NCBI GenBank assembly: GCA_012838615.1
Contig: DUOV01000133.1
Location: 1 to 34,900 of the forward strand
Direction of reading: 5' to 3'
Source of the DNA: Clostridia bacterium
GTDB lineage: Bacteria; Bacillota; DUOV01; Zhaonellaceae
Length of the DNA: 34,900 bases
Under the pieces are notes generated by a model. The model was given only the letters and a program-made list of their open reading frames with translations. It had not been told where the DNA came from and made no database searches. How positions within the stretch are numbered: the first letter of the stretch is position 1; each line of letters opens with the position of its first letter. The position numbers were made by a program, and so were the translations under genes. Shown piece after piece: positions 24,694-33,811 of the stretch.

Positions 24694-27141
24694 TTATACA
24701 ACTGGCTTAAAATTTCTTAGTCTTAAAGCATTGGTCAGTACTGATACAGAACTTAAACTCATGGCGGCGGCTGCAATCATAGGGTTTAAAAGTGGTCCGC
24801 CGAACAGGTAAAGGATACCCATTGCCACAGGTATACCTAAGGTGTTATACCCAAAGGCCCAAAATAGATTTTCCTTGATATTTTTAATGGTGCTTTTACT
24901 CAGCTGGATAGCAATAGGTACATCCATTAAATCGCTACGCATCAGGACTATGTCTGCAGATTCCATGGCCACATCTGTGCCCGAGCCAATAGCTATACCA
25001 ATATCAGCTTGGGCTAGAGCGGGAGCGTCGTTAATACCATCGCCAACCATAGCAACCTTCTTACCCTCATCCTGCAGTTTCTTAACCTCATTAGCTTTGT
25101 CTTGGGGTAGCACTTCAGCTAAAGTTCTGTCTATGCCTACCTGCTTAGCTATAGCCTCCGCAGTTCTTCTATTATCTCCGGTGATCATTACTACTTCAAT
25201 GCCCAGCTTATGCAAGGTCTCTATAGCTTTCTTACTGTTTTCTTTTACGGTATCAGCAACTGCAATGATTCCTGCGAGTTTTCCATCTATAGCCACATAC
25301 ATTGGGGTCTTGCCCTCTTCCGCCAGCCTATTTGACGTTTTTTCAAAGTCTTCCAAAGATACCTGGCGGTCTACCATCAGTTTTTTATTACCTAGTAAAA
25401 TATTTTTCTCATCAATCTTTACTTCAATGCCATGACCTGGAATAGCTTTAAAATCAGCAAGCTTGATAAAATCTACTCCTTTTTCTTCAGCCTCTTTGAC
25501 AATCGCCTCACCCAAGGGGTGTTCAGAGCCTTTTTCAGCTGAAGCGGCTAACCGAAGTAATTCATTTTCCGTTATTATCTCAGAAGCAACTATATCTGTA
25601 ACCTTTGGCTTACCTTCTGTAATAGTTCCTGTTTTATCAAACACTATTGTATCTATTCTATGGGCTGTTTCCAAAGCAGTTCCGCTTTTAATTAATACAC
25701 CATGTTCTGCTCCTTTGCCGGTACCAACCATAATAGCCGTAGGTGTTGCAAGTCCAAGGGCACAAGGGCAAGCGATTACTAAAACAGAAATAAATATAGT
25801 AAGTGAAAATACTGCCGATTCTTTACCTATTAAATACCAGGCTAAACCTGACAGAATAGCCAAAGCTATAACAATAGGTACAAAATAACCCGAGATAACA
25901 TCAGCCAGTTTGGCTATCGGTGCTTTAGAACCTTGGGCCTCCTCCACGAGTTTTATAATTTGGGCAAGGGTTGTATCTTTACCGACCTTGGTAGCTTTAA
26001 ACTTAATCGTGCCGTTTTTATTAATGCTAGCGCCAATGATTTTATCGCCCACATTTTTTTCAACAGGAATGCTTTCACCGGTCAGCATTGATTCGTCTAC
26101 TGAGGTAGAGCCTTCAATTACTTCCCCATCCACAGGTATTTTTTCTCCCGGTTTGACTAAAATTACATCTCCCACTTCAACTTCATCTATATTGATTTCT
26201 ATTTCTTTTCCGTCCTTAATAACTGTGGCTGTTTTGGGGGCCAGACCCATCAGTCTCTTAATGGCTTCAGAGGTTTTCCCTTTGGACACAGCTTCCAGAT
26301 ATTTACCTAAGGTGATTAAAGTTATAATAGTTGCCGCTGATTCGAAGTACAAGTCCATTACATAGCCGGTATTACCTTTAAGAATCTGGATGGTGGCAAA
26401 TATGCCGTACAGAACAGCAGCTGACGTACCTATGGCAATTAGGGAATCCATATTGGGACTGCCTTTAAAGAGAGTTTTAAAGCCTACTGTATAAAACTTA
26501 TAACCCATTACTACCACAGGTATTGTAAGAAACAGTTGGGTCAAGGCAAAAACAGAGGGGTTTACCATAGGATCAAATAAACGAGGCAAGGGCAGACCTA
26601 TCATATGCCCCATGGCTATATATAGGAGGGGAACTGTAAAAATGGCAGATATAATAAACCTTTCCCACAAAATTTTTATCTCCCGATCTTTTTTCTCCTT
26701 GTCTGTATCTACTTGGGTTTCTTCTTCAACTGCTTTATAGCCTGCTTTTTCTACTGCCTGCTTGATGGTAGAAAGCCTTACTTGCGCCGGCTCGAAACTA
26801 ACCGTGAGTTTCTCGGTAGCCAAATTCACATTGACATCACCTATACCATTGAGCTTGCTTACAGCCCTCTCTACAGCTTTAGCACAGGCAGCACAGGTCA
26901 TGCCTTCTATTTTAAGAGTTTTAAGGGCGGTATCATCTACTGCCTTATATCCTGCTTTCTCTACCGCCTCATAGATGTTCTCAACAGAAACTTTGGACTC
27001 ATCAAAGCTTACGCCTAATTTTTTAGTAGCCAGGTTAACATTAGCCTCTTGTACACCATCAAGCTTGCTTACAGCCCGTTCCACGGCCCTAGCGCAAGCA
27101 GCTCAGGTCATGCCTTCAATCTTTATCAATTTATTAGCCAT
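24694..27141 (-). CDS. copA: Copper-exporting P1B-type ATPase with in-frame TGA in its first CxxC
   Basis: This 815-codon gene encodes a Cu(I) export ATPase of the inner membrane. Order: HMA1 (1-70), HMA2 with GMTCAAC (80-86), eight membrane helices, TGES (354-357), the CPC metal site (458-460), DKTGT phosphorylation site (502-506), and GDGINDAP. The true start is ATG 27141, since GAGGAGG lies 7 nt upstream. From there the frame reads [12 protein letters not shown], then TGA (27103-27105), then [11 protein letters not shown]. The TGA is precisely at the first Cys of HMA1's CxxC. It may encode selenocysteine or be a nonsense mutation; without read-through, a start at 27084 (no good ribosome site) would give a protein with only HMA2 intact. 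It is controlled by CsoR. Confidence 0.88.
27063..27099 (-). promoter_or_regulatory. Candidate SECIS-like hairpin after the copA TGA
   Basis: Minus strand GCTTGC (27099-27094) pairs with GCAAGC (27068-27063). Inside, AGG-CCG pairs with CGG-CT around a TGGAA loop, with a G-G mismatch. The loop is about 20 nt after the TGA and contains GG, consistent with bacterial SECIS placement. The identical-protein region of HMA2 (26846-26905) lacks this pairing. Confidence 0.45.
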
Positions 27142-27170
27142 CTAACTTCCTCCTCAAAAGCAAAAGTTGC

Positions 27171-27437
27171 TTATTTATCCGCTATTCTCCCTAGAATTCC
27201 TATTATTTCGTCGACTTTTTCGCTTCCGTTTCCCTGTTTAAAAGCTTCTTTGACACAGTGATTCATATGCTGCTTTAAAATCAATAAGTTAGCTCTTTTA
27301 AGAAGGGATTGGGCAGCCATTATTTGGTTTGATACATCTATACAGTATCTTCCTTCCTCAATCATTTTAACTGTTGCCTCAATTTGGCCCTTAGCTGTAA
27401 GTAAAGCCTGAACAGCCTGTCTTTTTTGTTCATTCAT
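27171..27437 (-). CDS. csoR: Copper-sensing repressor
   Basis: An 88-aa all-helical DUF156-family repressor. The Cu(I) ligands of CsoR are in place with the exact family spacing: Cys32 (GRYCIDV), His57 and Cys61 (LKQHMNHCV). Cu(I) binding releases DNA and derepresses the operon. It is the first gene of csoR-copA-copZ-SHOCT; its own operator lies in the 5' region, giving autoregulation. The spacer to copA is 29 nt. Confidence 0.94.
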   Translation of the reverse strand: MNEQKRQAVQALLTAKGQIEATVKMIEEGRYCIDVSNQIMAAQSLLKRANLLILKQHMNHCVKEAFKQGNGSEKVDEIIGILGRIADK

Positions 27438-27463
27438 GCTATCAACCTCTTATTATCCTATCT

Positions 27464-27486
27464 ACCCTCCCCCATAGGGGAGGGGT
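27464..27486 (-). promoter_or_regulatory. CsoR operator
   Basis: A near-perfect GC-rich palindrome: CCCTCCCC (27465-27472 region) and GGGGAGGG around a CATA centre. G-tract inverted repeats of this type are CsoR targets. It lies directly downstream of the -10 box, so bound CsoR would block initiation. Confidence 0.85.
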
Positions 27487-27494
27487 TTAATTAG

Positions 27495-27523
27495 ATGATA
27501 TTTGTTTTCTAAAGTTATGTCAA
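27495..27523 (-). promoter_or_regulatory. Promoter of the copper operon
   Basis: Minus strand TTGACA (27518-27523), 17-nt spacer, TATCAT (27495-27500). Confidence 0.8.
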
Positions 27524-27640
27524 GCTAATTTATTTTTTATTTATTCTTCCCTGAAACAATAACAATATGATGTTACGCCCATGAAACCTAAGAAATAGTG
27601 AGTAAATATTGTTTGACCATTTTTAGCTGATAAATTACAT

Positions 27641-27673
27641 TAAAAAACACCCCGTATTAATTAAAATGGGGTG
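27641..27673 (-). terminator. Terminator of the GAF-Fis regulator gene
   Basis: Minus strand CACCCC...GGGGTG (27648-27673) followed by TTTTTTAA, shortly after the regulator stop codon. Confidence 0.85.
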
Positions 27674-27691
27674 GTTCGCAAAGTTCTGAAA

Positions 27692-28513
27692 TTAACTTAC
27701 AATCACTTGTCTTAGATCCAGATTATATTTACGAATCCTATTATATAAAGCATTGCGGGATATGCCCAACATAAGGGCGGACTGGGTTATGTTTCCTTGG
27801 CATACTTTCAAAGCTTTAATAACCTCCATCTTTTCCAACTGTTCTAAAGGTATGACATCTCTTTTTTCAGTACTTGAGTTAACATAATATGAAGAAAAAC
27901 TTTGTAACTTTAAGTTCAAGATTTGAGTAACAGCTTGTAAAAGACCCAAGGTTTGAGGCCCGCTCCTTTCCATGGGAATAACAGCCCCTAACAGCCAAGG
28001 TTCATCGTTTATAAAAAAATGTGCGGCAACTGAATGGTAAGATTGAAGAAAAGCCAAATAATGTTCAGCACCTATAACCTCTATTTGCTTCTCACCTTGA
28101 AGTGCCAAAGCCGGTCCAAAGGTACCGAATACCCTTTCAGAAACAAGCTGTCCTTTGTTAAAGAACAAAGCAAAAGGAGAGGGCAAATTACCCACAACCT
28201 CCATAATAGTTCTGCTGGAATTATGGATCAGCAAAATAATGGCTTCCGAGTTAAGCCAGGTCAAAGTTTCTTTAAGCACCGGTCCTAAAATATCTTCTTT
28301 AAATTCTAACTTAGCTAAATAATTTCCTGGATCTTCGGTATTATGTAAACTTCTTTCTGGTTGTCCCTGAGAGCTTAAACCGTACCTTTTACACCGTAAC
28401 CAGGATCGGGCAATAACCGGTCTGATCCCAGGCATCAATTCTCCCATCTCTGTAAATCTTTGCCAAGCTACCTTTAGCAGTTCAACTTTCTGTTCTCGAT
28501 TTACCTGCTCCAT
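27692..28513 (-). CDS. AcoR/DhaR-like GAF-Fis regulator lacking the AAA+ domain
   Basis: A 273-aa transcription regulator. The N-terminus IRPVIARSWLRCKRYG (30-45) and GAF-type sensor domain (about 60-215, with VIGAEHYLAFLQSYHSVAAHFF) are typical of AcoR-type sigma-54 activators. The C-terminus (about 228-270) is a Fis-type HTH: MEVIKALKVCQGNITQSAL followed by MLGISRNALYNRIRKYNL. The central AAA+ domain that contacts sigma-54 is missing entirely, with no frame disruption at the junction, so it cannot activate sigma-54 polymerase in the usual way. It may act as a repressor or sigma-A regulator. TGAGGAGG precedes its ATG. The target is unknown. Confidence 0.82.
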   Translation of the reverse strand: MEQVNREQKVELLKVAWQRFTEMGELMPGIRPVIARSWLRCKRYGLSSQGQPERSLHNTEDPGNYLAKLEFKEDILGPVLKETLTWLNSEAIILLIHNSSRTIMEVVGNLPSPFALFFNKGQLVSERVFGTFGPALALQGEKQIEVIGAEHYLAFLQSYHSVAAHFFINDEPWLLGAVIPMERSGPQTLGLLQAVTQILNLKLQSFSSYYVNSSTEKRDVIPLEQLEKMEVIKALKVCQGNITQSALMLGISRNALYNRIRKYNLDLRQVIVS

Positions 28514-28610
28514 TTAAAGGCCTCCTCAATCCCTGGTTTTCTAGTAATCATTATTATTTGTATTTCTGGCTGAGTAGGCAAATTCCTGCTCAAAAAGTAA
28601 AGACTGCTTA

Positions 28611-28680
28611 CTAATAAGAAAGCGGGGAAAATGCTTGTTTCCCCGCCGACTTGGCAAAAACCGCAAAGATATAAATTCCC
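28611..28680 (-). repeat. CGCAAAGATATAA intergenic element, copy B
   Basis: Plus strand core AAAAACCGCAAAGATATAAA (about 28656-28675). On the minus strand it precedes a strong hairpin GCGGGGAAA-N7-TTTCCCCGC (28622-28646) and TTTCTTATT. It lies between the groEL terminator and the start of the GAF-Fis gene. Same layout as copies A and C. Confidence 0.6.
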
Positions 28681-28681
28681 T

Positions 28682-28716
28682 AAAAAGAACAAAAGCCTTC
28701 CACCAGGAAGGCTTTT
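28682..28716 (-). terminator. Terminator of groESL
   Basis: Minus strand AAAAGCCTTCC-TGG-GGAAGGCTTTT-type stem followed by TTTTGTTCTTTTTA. Confidence 0.9.
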
Positions 28717-28721
28717 GATAC

Positions 28722-30356
<1,635 letters not shown>

Positions 30357-30366
30357 TTAGTTCTTA

Positions 30367-30648
30367 TTACTGGATAGCTAAAATGTCGCTTTCCCTAAGA
30401 ATCAAATATTCAACACCATCGATCTTCACTTCAGTACCGCTGTATTTAGAGAAAATAACTTTATCGCCGACCTTAACCTCGGGTGCCAGTCTGTTTCCGT
30501 TGTCAAGGATTCTACCTGGACCAACTGCTACAACTTCGGCTACTTGAGGTTTTTCCTTAGCGGTATCCGGTAACACAATACCACCTTTAGTTTTTTCTTC
30601 TGCGGAGATAACTTTTACCACTACGCGATCAGCTAATGGTTTGATCAT
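30367..30648 (-). CDS. groES: Co-chaperonin GroES (10 kDa)
   Basis: This is the heptameric lid of GroEL. The 93 residues are full length, with [34 protein letters not shown], including the mobile loop, and the [18 protein letters not shown] core. It is the first gene of groES-groEL; transcription starts at a sigma-A promoter overlapping the HrcA operator CIRCE just upstream, so expression should rise with heat or protein damage. Confidence 0.98.
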   Translation of the reverse strand: MIKPLADRVVVKVISAEEKTKGGIVLPDTAKEKPQVAEVVAVGPGRILDNGNRLAPEVKVGDKVIFSKYSGTEVKIDGVEYLILRESDILAIQ

Positions 30649-30689
30649 TATTATTTTCCCCCCTTTAAGTAATTAAATAATATAATTTG

Positions 30690-30716
30690 TTAGCACTCAC
30701 CTTCGATTAGTGCTAA
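30690..30716. promoter_or_regulatory. CIRCE operator (HrcA site)
   Basis: TTAGCACTC-N9-TAGTGCTAA, one mismatch from the consensus TTAGCACTC-N9-GAGTGCTAA. It lies between the groES promoter and the groES start. Confidence 0.95.
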
Positions 30717-30727
30717 CAGCCACTTAT

Positions 30728-30756
30728 ATAATACAAATTGGAAAATTAATTGTCAA
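30728..30756 (-). promoter_or_regulatory. Promoter of groESL
   Basis: Minus strand TTGACA (30751-30756), 17-nt spacer, TATTAT (30728-30733), directly upstream of CIRCE. Confidence 0.85.
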
Positions 30757-30813
30757 GTATTTACATGCCTACTTTAGCGAAAATTTTTAGCCACTTACGC
30801 CTCAAGTTGGTAT

Positions 30814-31686
30814 TTAATTCGGCACCAAAACGGTTAAAGCTTGGGGTAAAACCCTTATCCTGGCTGGAGCATGTCCAATTATTTCTCCGTCTGCCTGGAT
30901 AACCATAGGGGTTTCAGCTTCAATATTTATTTCCTGTCCTTTCAGCATCGTAACCTTAGGATGAGTAACATGACTGCCGTTAAATATTTTAGGTAGGGAC
31001 CATAAAATTTCAGGTTTAGTTATATTACCGACTATACAGATGTCTAACTGCCCATCATCTAGTATGGCATCGGGAACAATTTTCATACCCCCGCCGTACC
31101 ATGAACCGTTACCAACGGCTACTAAGAGAGAGCTACTGTTCAAAGTCTTATCCCCCACCCTAACCTTTAGGTTAGCATTTTGATAAGTGATTAAGGTTTT
31201 TAAGAGAGCCAACAAATAGGTTGCTGTTCCTGAAATGTACTTATAGCTGGTGTTAACAGCATGGACTACTGCCGCATCAAAACCTAAACCTGCCACATTA
31301 ACAAAGTACCTGTTGTTTACTCTCCCTACATCGATTTTTTTGGCTCGGCCCTGAAAAAGAAGGTCTAAGGCCTTAACAGGATCTTTGGCAATACCTAAGG
31401 AACGAACGAAGTCGTTACCTGTTCCTGTGGGAATAACAGCCAACTCTACCTTTCGCTCCACAATACCCTGTACAACTTCATGAACAGTTCCGTCACCACC
31501 CACTACCACTATACGCTCCACTCGGCCTGATAAATCCTCAGCTAGCCTGGTAGCATCCCCCTGACCCGCTGTAAAATAGGATTCAAAACTATAAGCTCGG
31601 TTTTGCAAAATTTTTGCCAAGTCTGGCCAAAGCTTGGCCGATCTGTTTCTTCCTGCCGCCGGATTTACGATTATTGCTGTTCTCAC
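30814..31686 (-). CDS. Diacylglycerol kinase-family lipid kinase
   Basis: A 290-aa soluble or peripheral lipid kinase of the DagK/YegS/BmrU family. It shows the IIVNPAAGRNRSAK start, the nucleotide-binding GGDGTVHEVVQGI, PTGTGNDFVRSLG and the C-terminal ADGE motif. It phosphorylates diacylglycerol or a related lipid for phospholipid recycling. I start it at GTG 31686 because CCGGAGGT lies just before it and the domain begins there; the longer frame from 31788 covers a leader containing a GGTGCC-N5-GGCACC hairpin (31773-31789). It is monocistronic, between groESL and the decarboxylase. Confidence 0.88.
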   Translation of the reverse strand: MRTAIIVNPAAGRNRSAKLWPDLAKILQNRAYSFESYFTAGQGDATRLAEDLSGRVERIVVVGGDGTVHEVVQGIVERKVELAVIPTGTGNDFVRSLGIAKDPVKALDLLFQGRAKKIDVGRVNNRYFVNVAGLGFDAAVVHAVNTSYKYISGTATYLLALLKTLITYQNANLKVRVGDKTLNSSSLLVAVGNGSWYGGGMKIVPDAILDDGQLDICIVGNITKPEILWSLPKIFNGSHVTHPKVTMLKGQEINIEAETPMVIQADGEIIGHAPARIRVLPQALTVLVPN

Positions 31687-31887
31687 TCTATTACCTCCGG
31701 GATAAGGTGATTTATTTCCTCTATGCTTTAACGTAACTTGAATAACATTTAAATTTTGAAGAACAGGAAAATGGTGCCTGTACGGCACCTAGATTGTAAA
31801 CTTTAAGCTAAGGATTAATTTAAAAAGATATGAACCAGTATTCTGCAAAATTTGTCAAATTCCTCTATAGAATTTGAATTAAAGCAA

Positions 31888-31950
31888 CTAAAAGCAGACG
31901 AATTCGCCACTCCCCCTGCTAGCTTCACAAAACCGCAAAGATATAATTTC
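31888..31950 (-). repeat. CGCAAAGATATAA intergenic element, copy C
   Basis: Plus strand core AAAACCGCAAAGATATAATT (about 31929-31948). On the minus strand it is followed by a hairpin AGCAG...CTGCT (31893-31897 with 31916-31920, with inner CGAATTCG) and TTTTAG. It lies between the decarboxylase terminator and a TTGACA-bearing promoter region for the lipid kinase. Confidence 0.6.
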
Positions 31951-31956
31951 TTTGGT

Positions 31957-31995
31957 AGTATAAAGACGGCAAATTATTCTTGCCGTCTTTATACT
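31957..31995 (-). terminator. Terminator hairpin overlapping the decarboxylase stop
   Basis: AGTATAAAGACGGCAA (31957-31972) pairs perfectly with TTGCCGTCTTTATACT (31980-31995), a 16-bp stem that includes the stop codon. No long U-run follows, but the stem itself is A/T-rich at its base. Confidence 0.75.
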
Positions 31996-33488
31996 GATTG
32001 AGTATATATTTCTTCATCTGCCAGTTCCTTAGTTGCAGCCAGGTCTACAACTTTAATATGATTAATGTTTGGATCCTCTGTGCCCTGCAAATCAGCTTGT
32101 TCCTGTTTAAGAATGTTAACATAATCAATAATCTCCTGGGTAATAACTTCACCGGGACAAATTAAGGGAATCCCCGGTGGGTAAGCCATAATTGCCTCCG
32201 CACTAATTTCACCTGCTGCTTCCTGAAGGTTAAGAACACGGGTAGGACTGTAAAAAGCTTCCCGCGGCGAAATGCTCAAAGGAGGAATTGCCGGTACAGG
32301 AGGACAGATTTTGATTACGTTATCATAGGTTCTTTCTTGAGCAATTTCTTTTACACAGTTAACCAAGTAGGTAACACTTTCCCAAGTATCTCCTAAAGTG
32401 ATTAAGAACATGGTATTGTACAAATCGGAAAGTTCAACTTGTATACGATACTGGGAACGCAAAATCTTTTCCATTTCATAACCCGACAAGCCTAGGTCTC
32501 GCACATTAATAGTAACTTTAGTCGGATCAAAACCGGCACAACCCGGTTGCCCTACCAAATCTTCCCCAAAGACTTTTATGCCCGGAACTGACTTAAGCTC
32601 ATCACGAACCCATTTGGCCAGTTCGACAGTTCGGCCGATAAGTTCTTTACCTTGGATAGCAATCTGTTTTCTGGCTACGTCTAAAGACGAAAGCAGGAGA
32701 TAAGAAGGACTTGTAGTCTGGGTAAGGTTTAAAGCAGCTTTTACCCTTTTAGGATTAACCAAACCCTCCTTTAAAAACAGCATGGAACTTTGGGTGAGAG
32801 AACCAATTAGCTTATGGGTGCTACTAGCAGCCAAATCGGCCCCTGCTTCCATTGCCGAAATAGGCAGCCCTGCATTAAATTTCAAATGGGCACCGTGAGC
32901 TTCATCTACAACTATCGGTATGCCGCGAGCATGGGCTATTTCTGTTATTTTCACCAGATCAGATGCTGTTCCATAATAGTTAGGATTAACTAAAAAGACC
33001 GCTTTAGCATCTGGATGTTGAAGTATTGCCCACTCTACCTTTTCCGGAGTAACACCCATGGAAATACCAAATTCCCGATTCATTTCCGGCTCAATATAAA
33101 CAGGCTTTGCTCCACTCATAATAAGTCCGCCAAAAGCTGACTTGTGAGCATTACGAGGTAAGATGATCTTGTCTTCCGGCTTACAAACAGCCATAATCAT
33201 AGCTTGTATGCCGGCGGTTGTTCCGTTGACTAAAAAATAAGCTCGATCTGCCCCATAGGCTTCGGCAGCTAAGTTTTCTGCTTCAGCAATAACTCCTTTT
33301 GGGTTACATATATTATCTGTATCAGGAAAACAAGTTACATCTATTCCTAAAACATTTGCTCCCACGTATTCTTTAAACTCAGGTAGACCATTACCTTTTT
33401 TGTGGCCTGGTACAACAAAAGGTACAGTACCTTCATGAAAATATTTCTTAACTGCATCAAAAATAGGTGTTTTGTGTTGTTTTGTCAT
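31989..33488 (-). CDS. Orn/Lys/Arg decarboxylase family protein
   Basis: A PLP fold-type I decarboxylase of 499 aa, the short Gram-positive form (SpeA/YaaO-like), for lysine, arginine or ornithine, leading to polyamines. Visible: TPIFDAVKKYFHEGTVPFVVPGHK at the start, VNGTTAGIQAMI (88-99), DEAHGAH (195-201) and PLP-lysine Lys226 in SSTHKLIGSLTQSSML, then the C-terminal domain (about 390-480, with YPPGIPLICPGE). The substrate cannot be told from sequence. GGGGG precedes the ATG; promoter at 33531-33559. Confidence 0.92.
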   Translation of the reverse strand: MTKQHKTPIFDAVKKYFHEGTVPFVVPGHKKGNGLPEFKEYVGANVLGIDVTCFPDTDNICNPKGVIAEAENLAAEAYGADRAYFLVNGTTAGIQAMIMAVCKPEDKIILPRNAHKSAFGGLIMSGAKPVYIEPEMNREFGISMGVTPEKVEWAILQHPDAKAVFLVNPNYYGTASDLVKITEIAHARGIPIVVDEAHGAHLKFNAGLPISAMEAGADLAASSTHKLIGSLTQSSMLFLKEGLVNPKRVKAALNLTQTTSPSYLLLSSLDVARKQIAIQGKELIGRTVELAKWVRDELKSVPGIKVFGEDLVGQPGCAGFDPTKVTINVRDLGLSGYEMEKILRSQYRIQVELSDLYNTMFLITLGDTWESVTYLVNCVKEIAQERTYDNVIKICPPVPAIPPLSISPREAFYSPTRVLNLQEAAGEISAEAIMAYPPGIPLICPGEVITQEIIDYVNILKQEQADLQGTEDPNINHIKVVDLAATKELADEEIYTQSV

Positions 33489-33530
33489 TTGGCCTACCCC
33501 CTATAACCAAATCTAATCACATACAGCAGT

Positions 33531-33559
33531 ATTAAAACACATGGGACTTCAAATTTCAA
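33531..33559 (-). promoter_or_regulatory. Promoter of the decarboxylase gene
   Basis: Minus strand TTGAAA (33554-33559), 17-nt spacer, TTTAAT (33531-33536), about 40 nt before the ATG. Confidence 0.65.
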
Positions 33560-33811
33560 GTAAGAATTTTTACCGTAAAAGAGGTTGTGTAGAACTACAT
33601 TTACATCTTGAATAAAGAGCAAAAATAGTGAGAAATGAGAGGGCTTTGGTTTGTTATGGCAATCATTCCTCATGAATACAATAACACAAGATATAAAATA
33701 CCGCCATTCTTTAGTTCGTTTCCCTTTCTTATCTCACTTACGTCGTGGCCAACTTGTTTGACAAACTACAAACTTTTTACCTGTAAAATAACTTAGTATA
33801 AGATACTATAA
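33560..33811. other. Intergenic region between gerC and the decarboxylase gene
   Basis: This stretch has no gene. A small hairpin TAGTAT-CTT-ATACTA (33789-33803) right after the gerC stop may act as a weak terminator. Apart from the decarboxylase promoter at its edge I see no recognisable element. Confidence 0.4.

Noticed and set aside
24842-25435. 197-codon plus-strand open frame opposite copA
   Set aside because: It is an antisense shadow of the conserved copA P-type ATPase domain.
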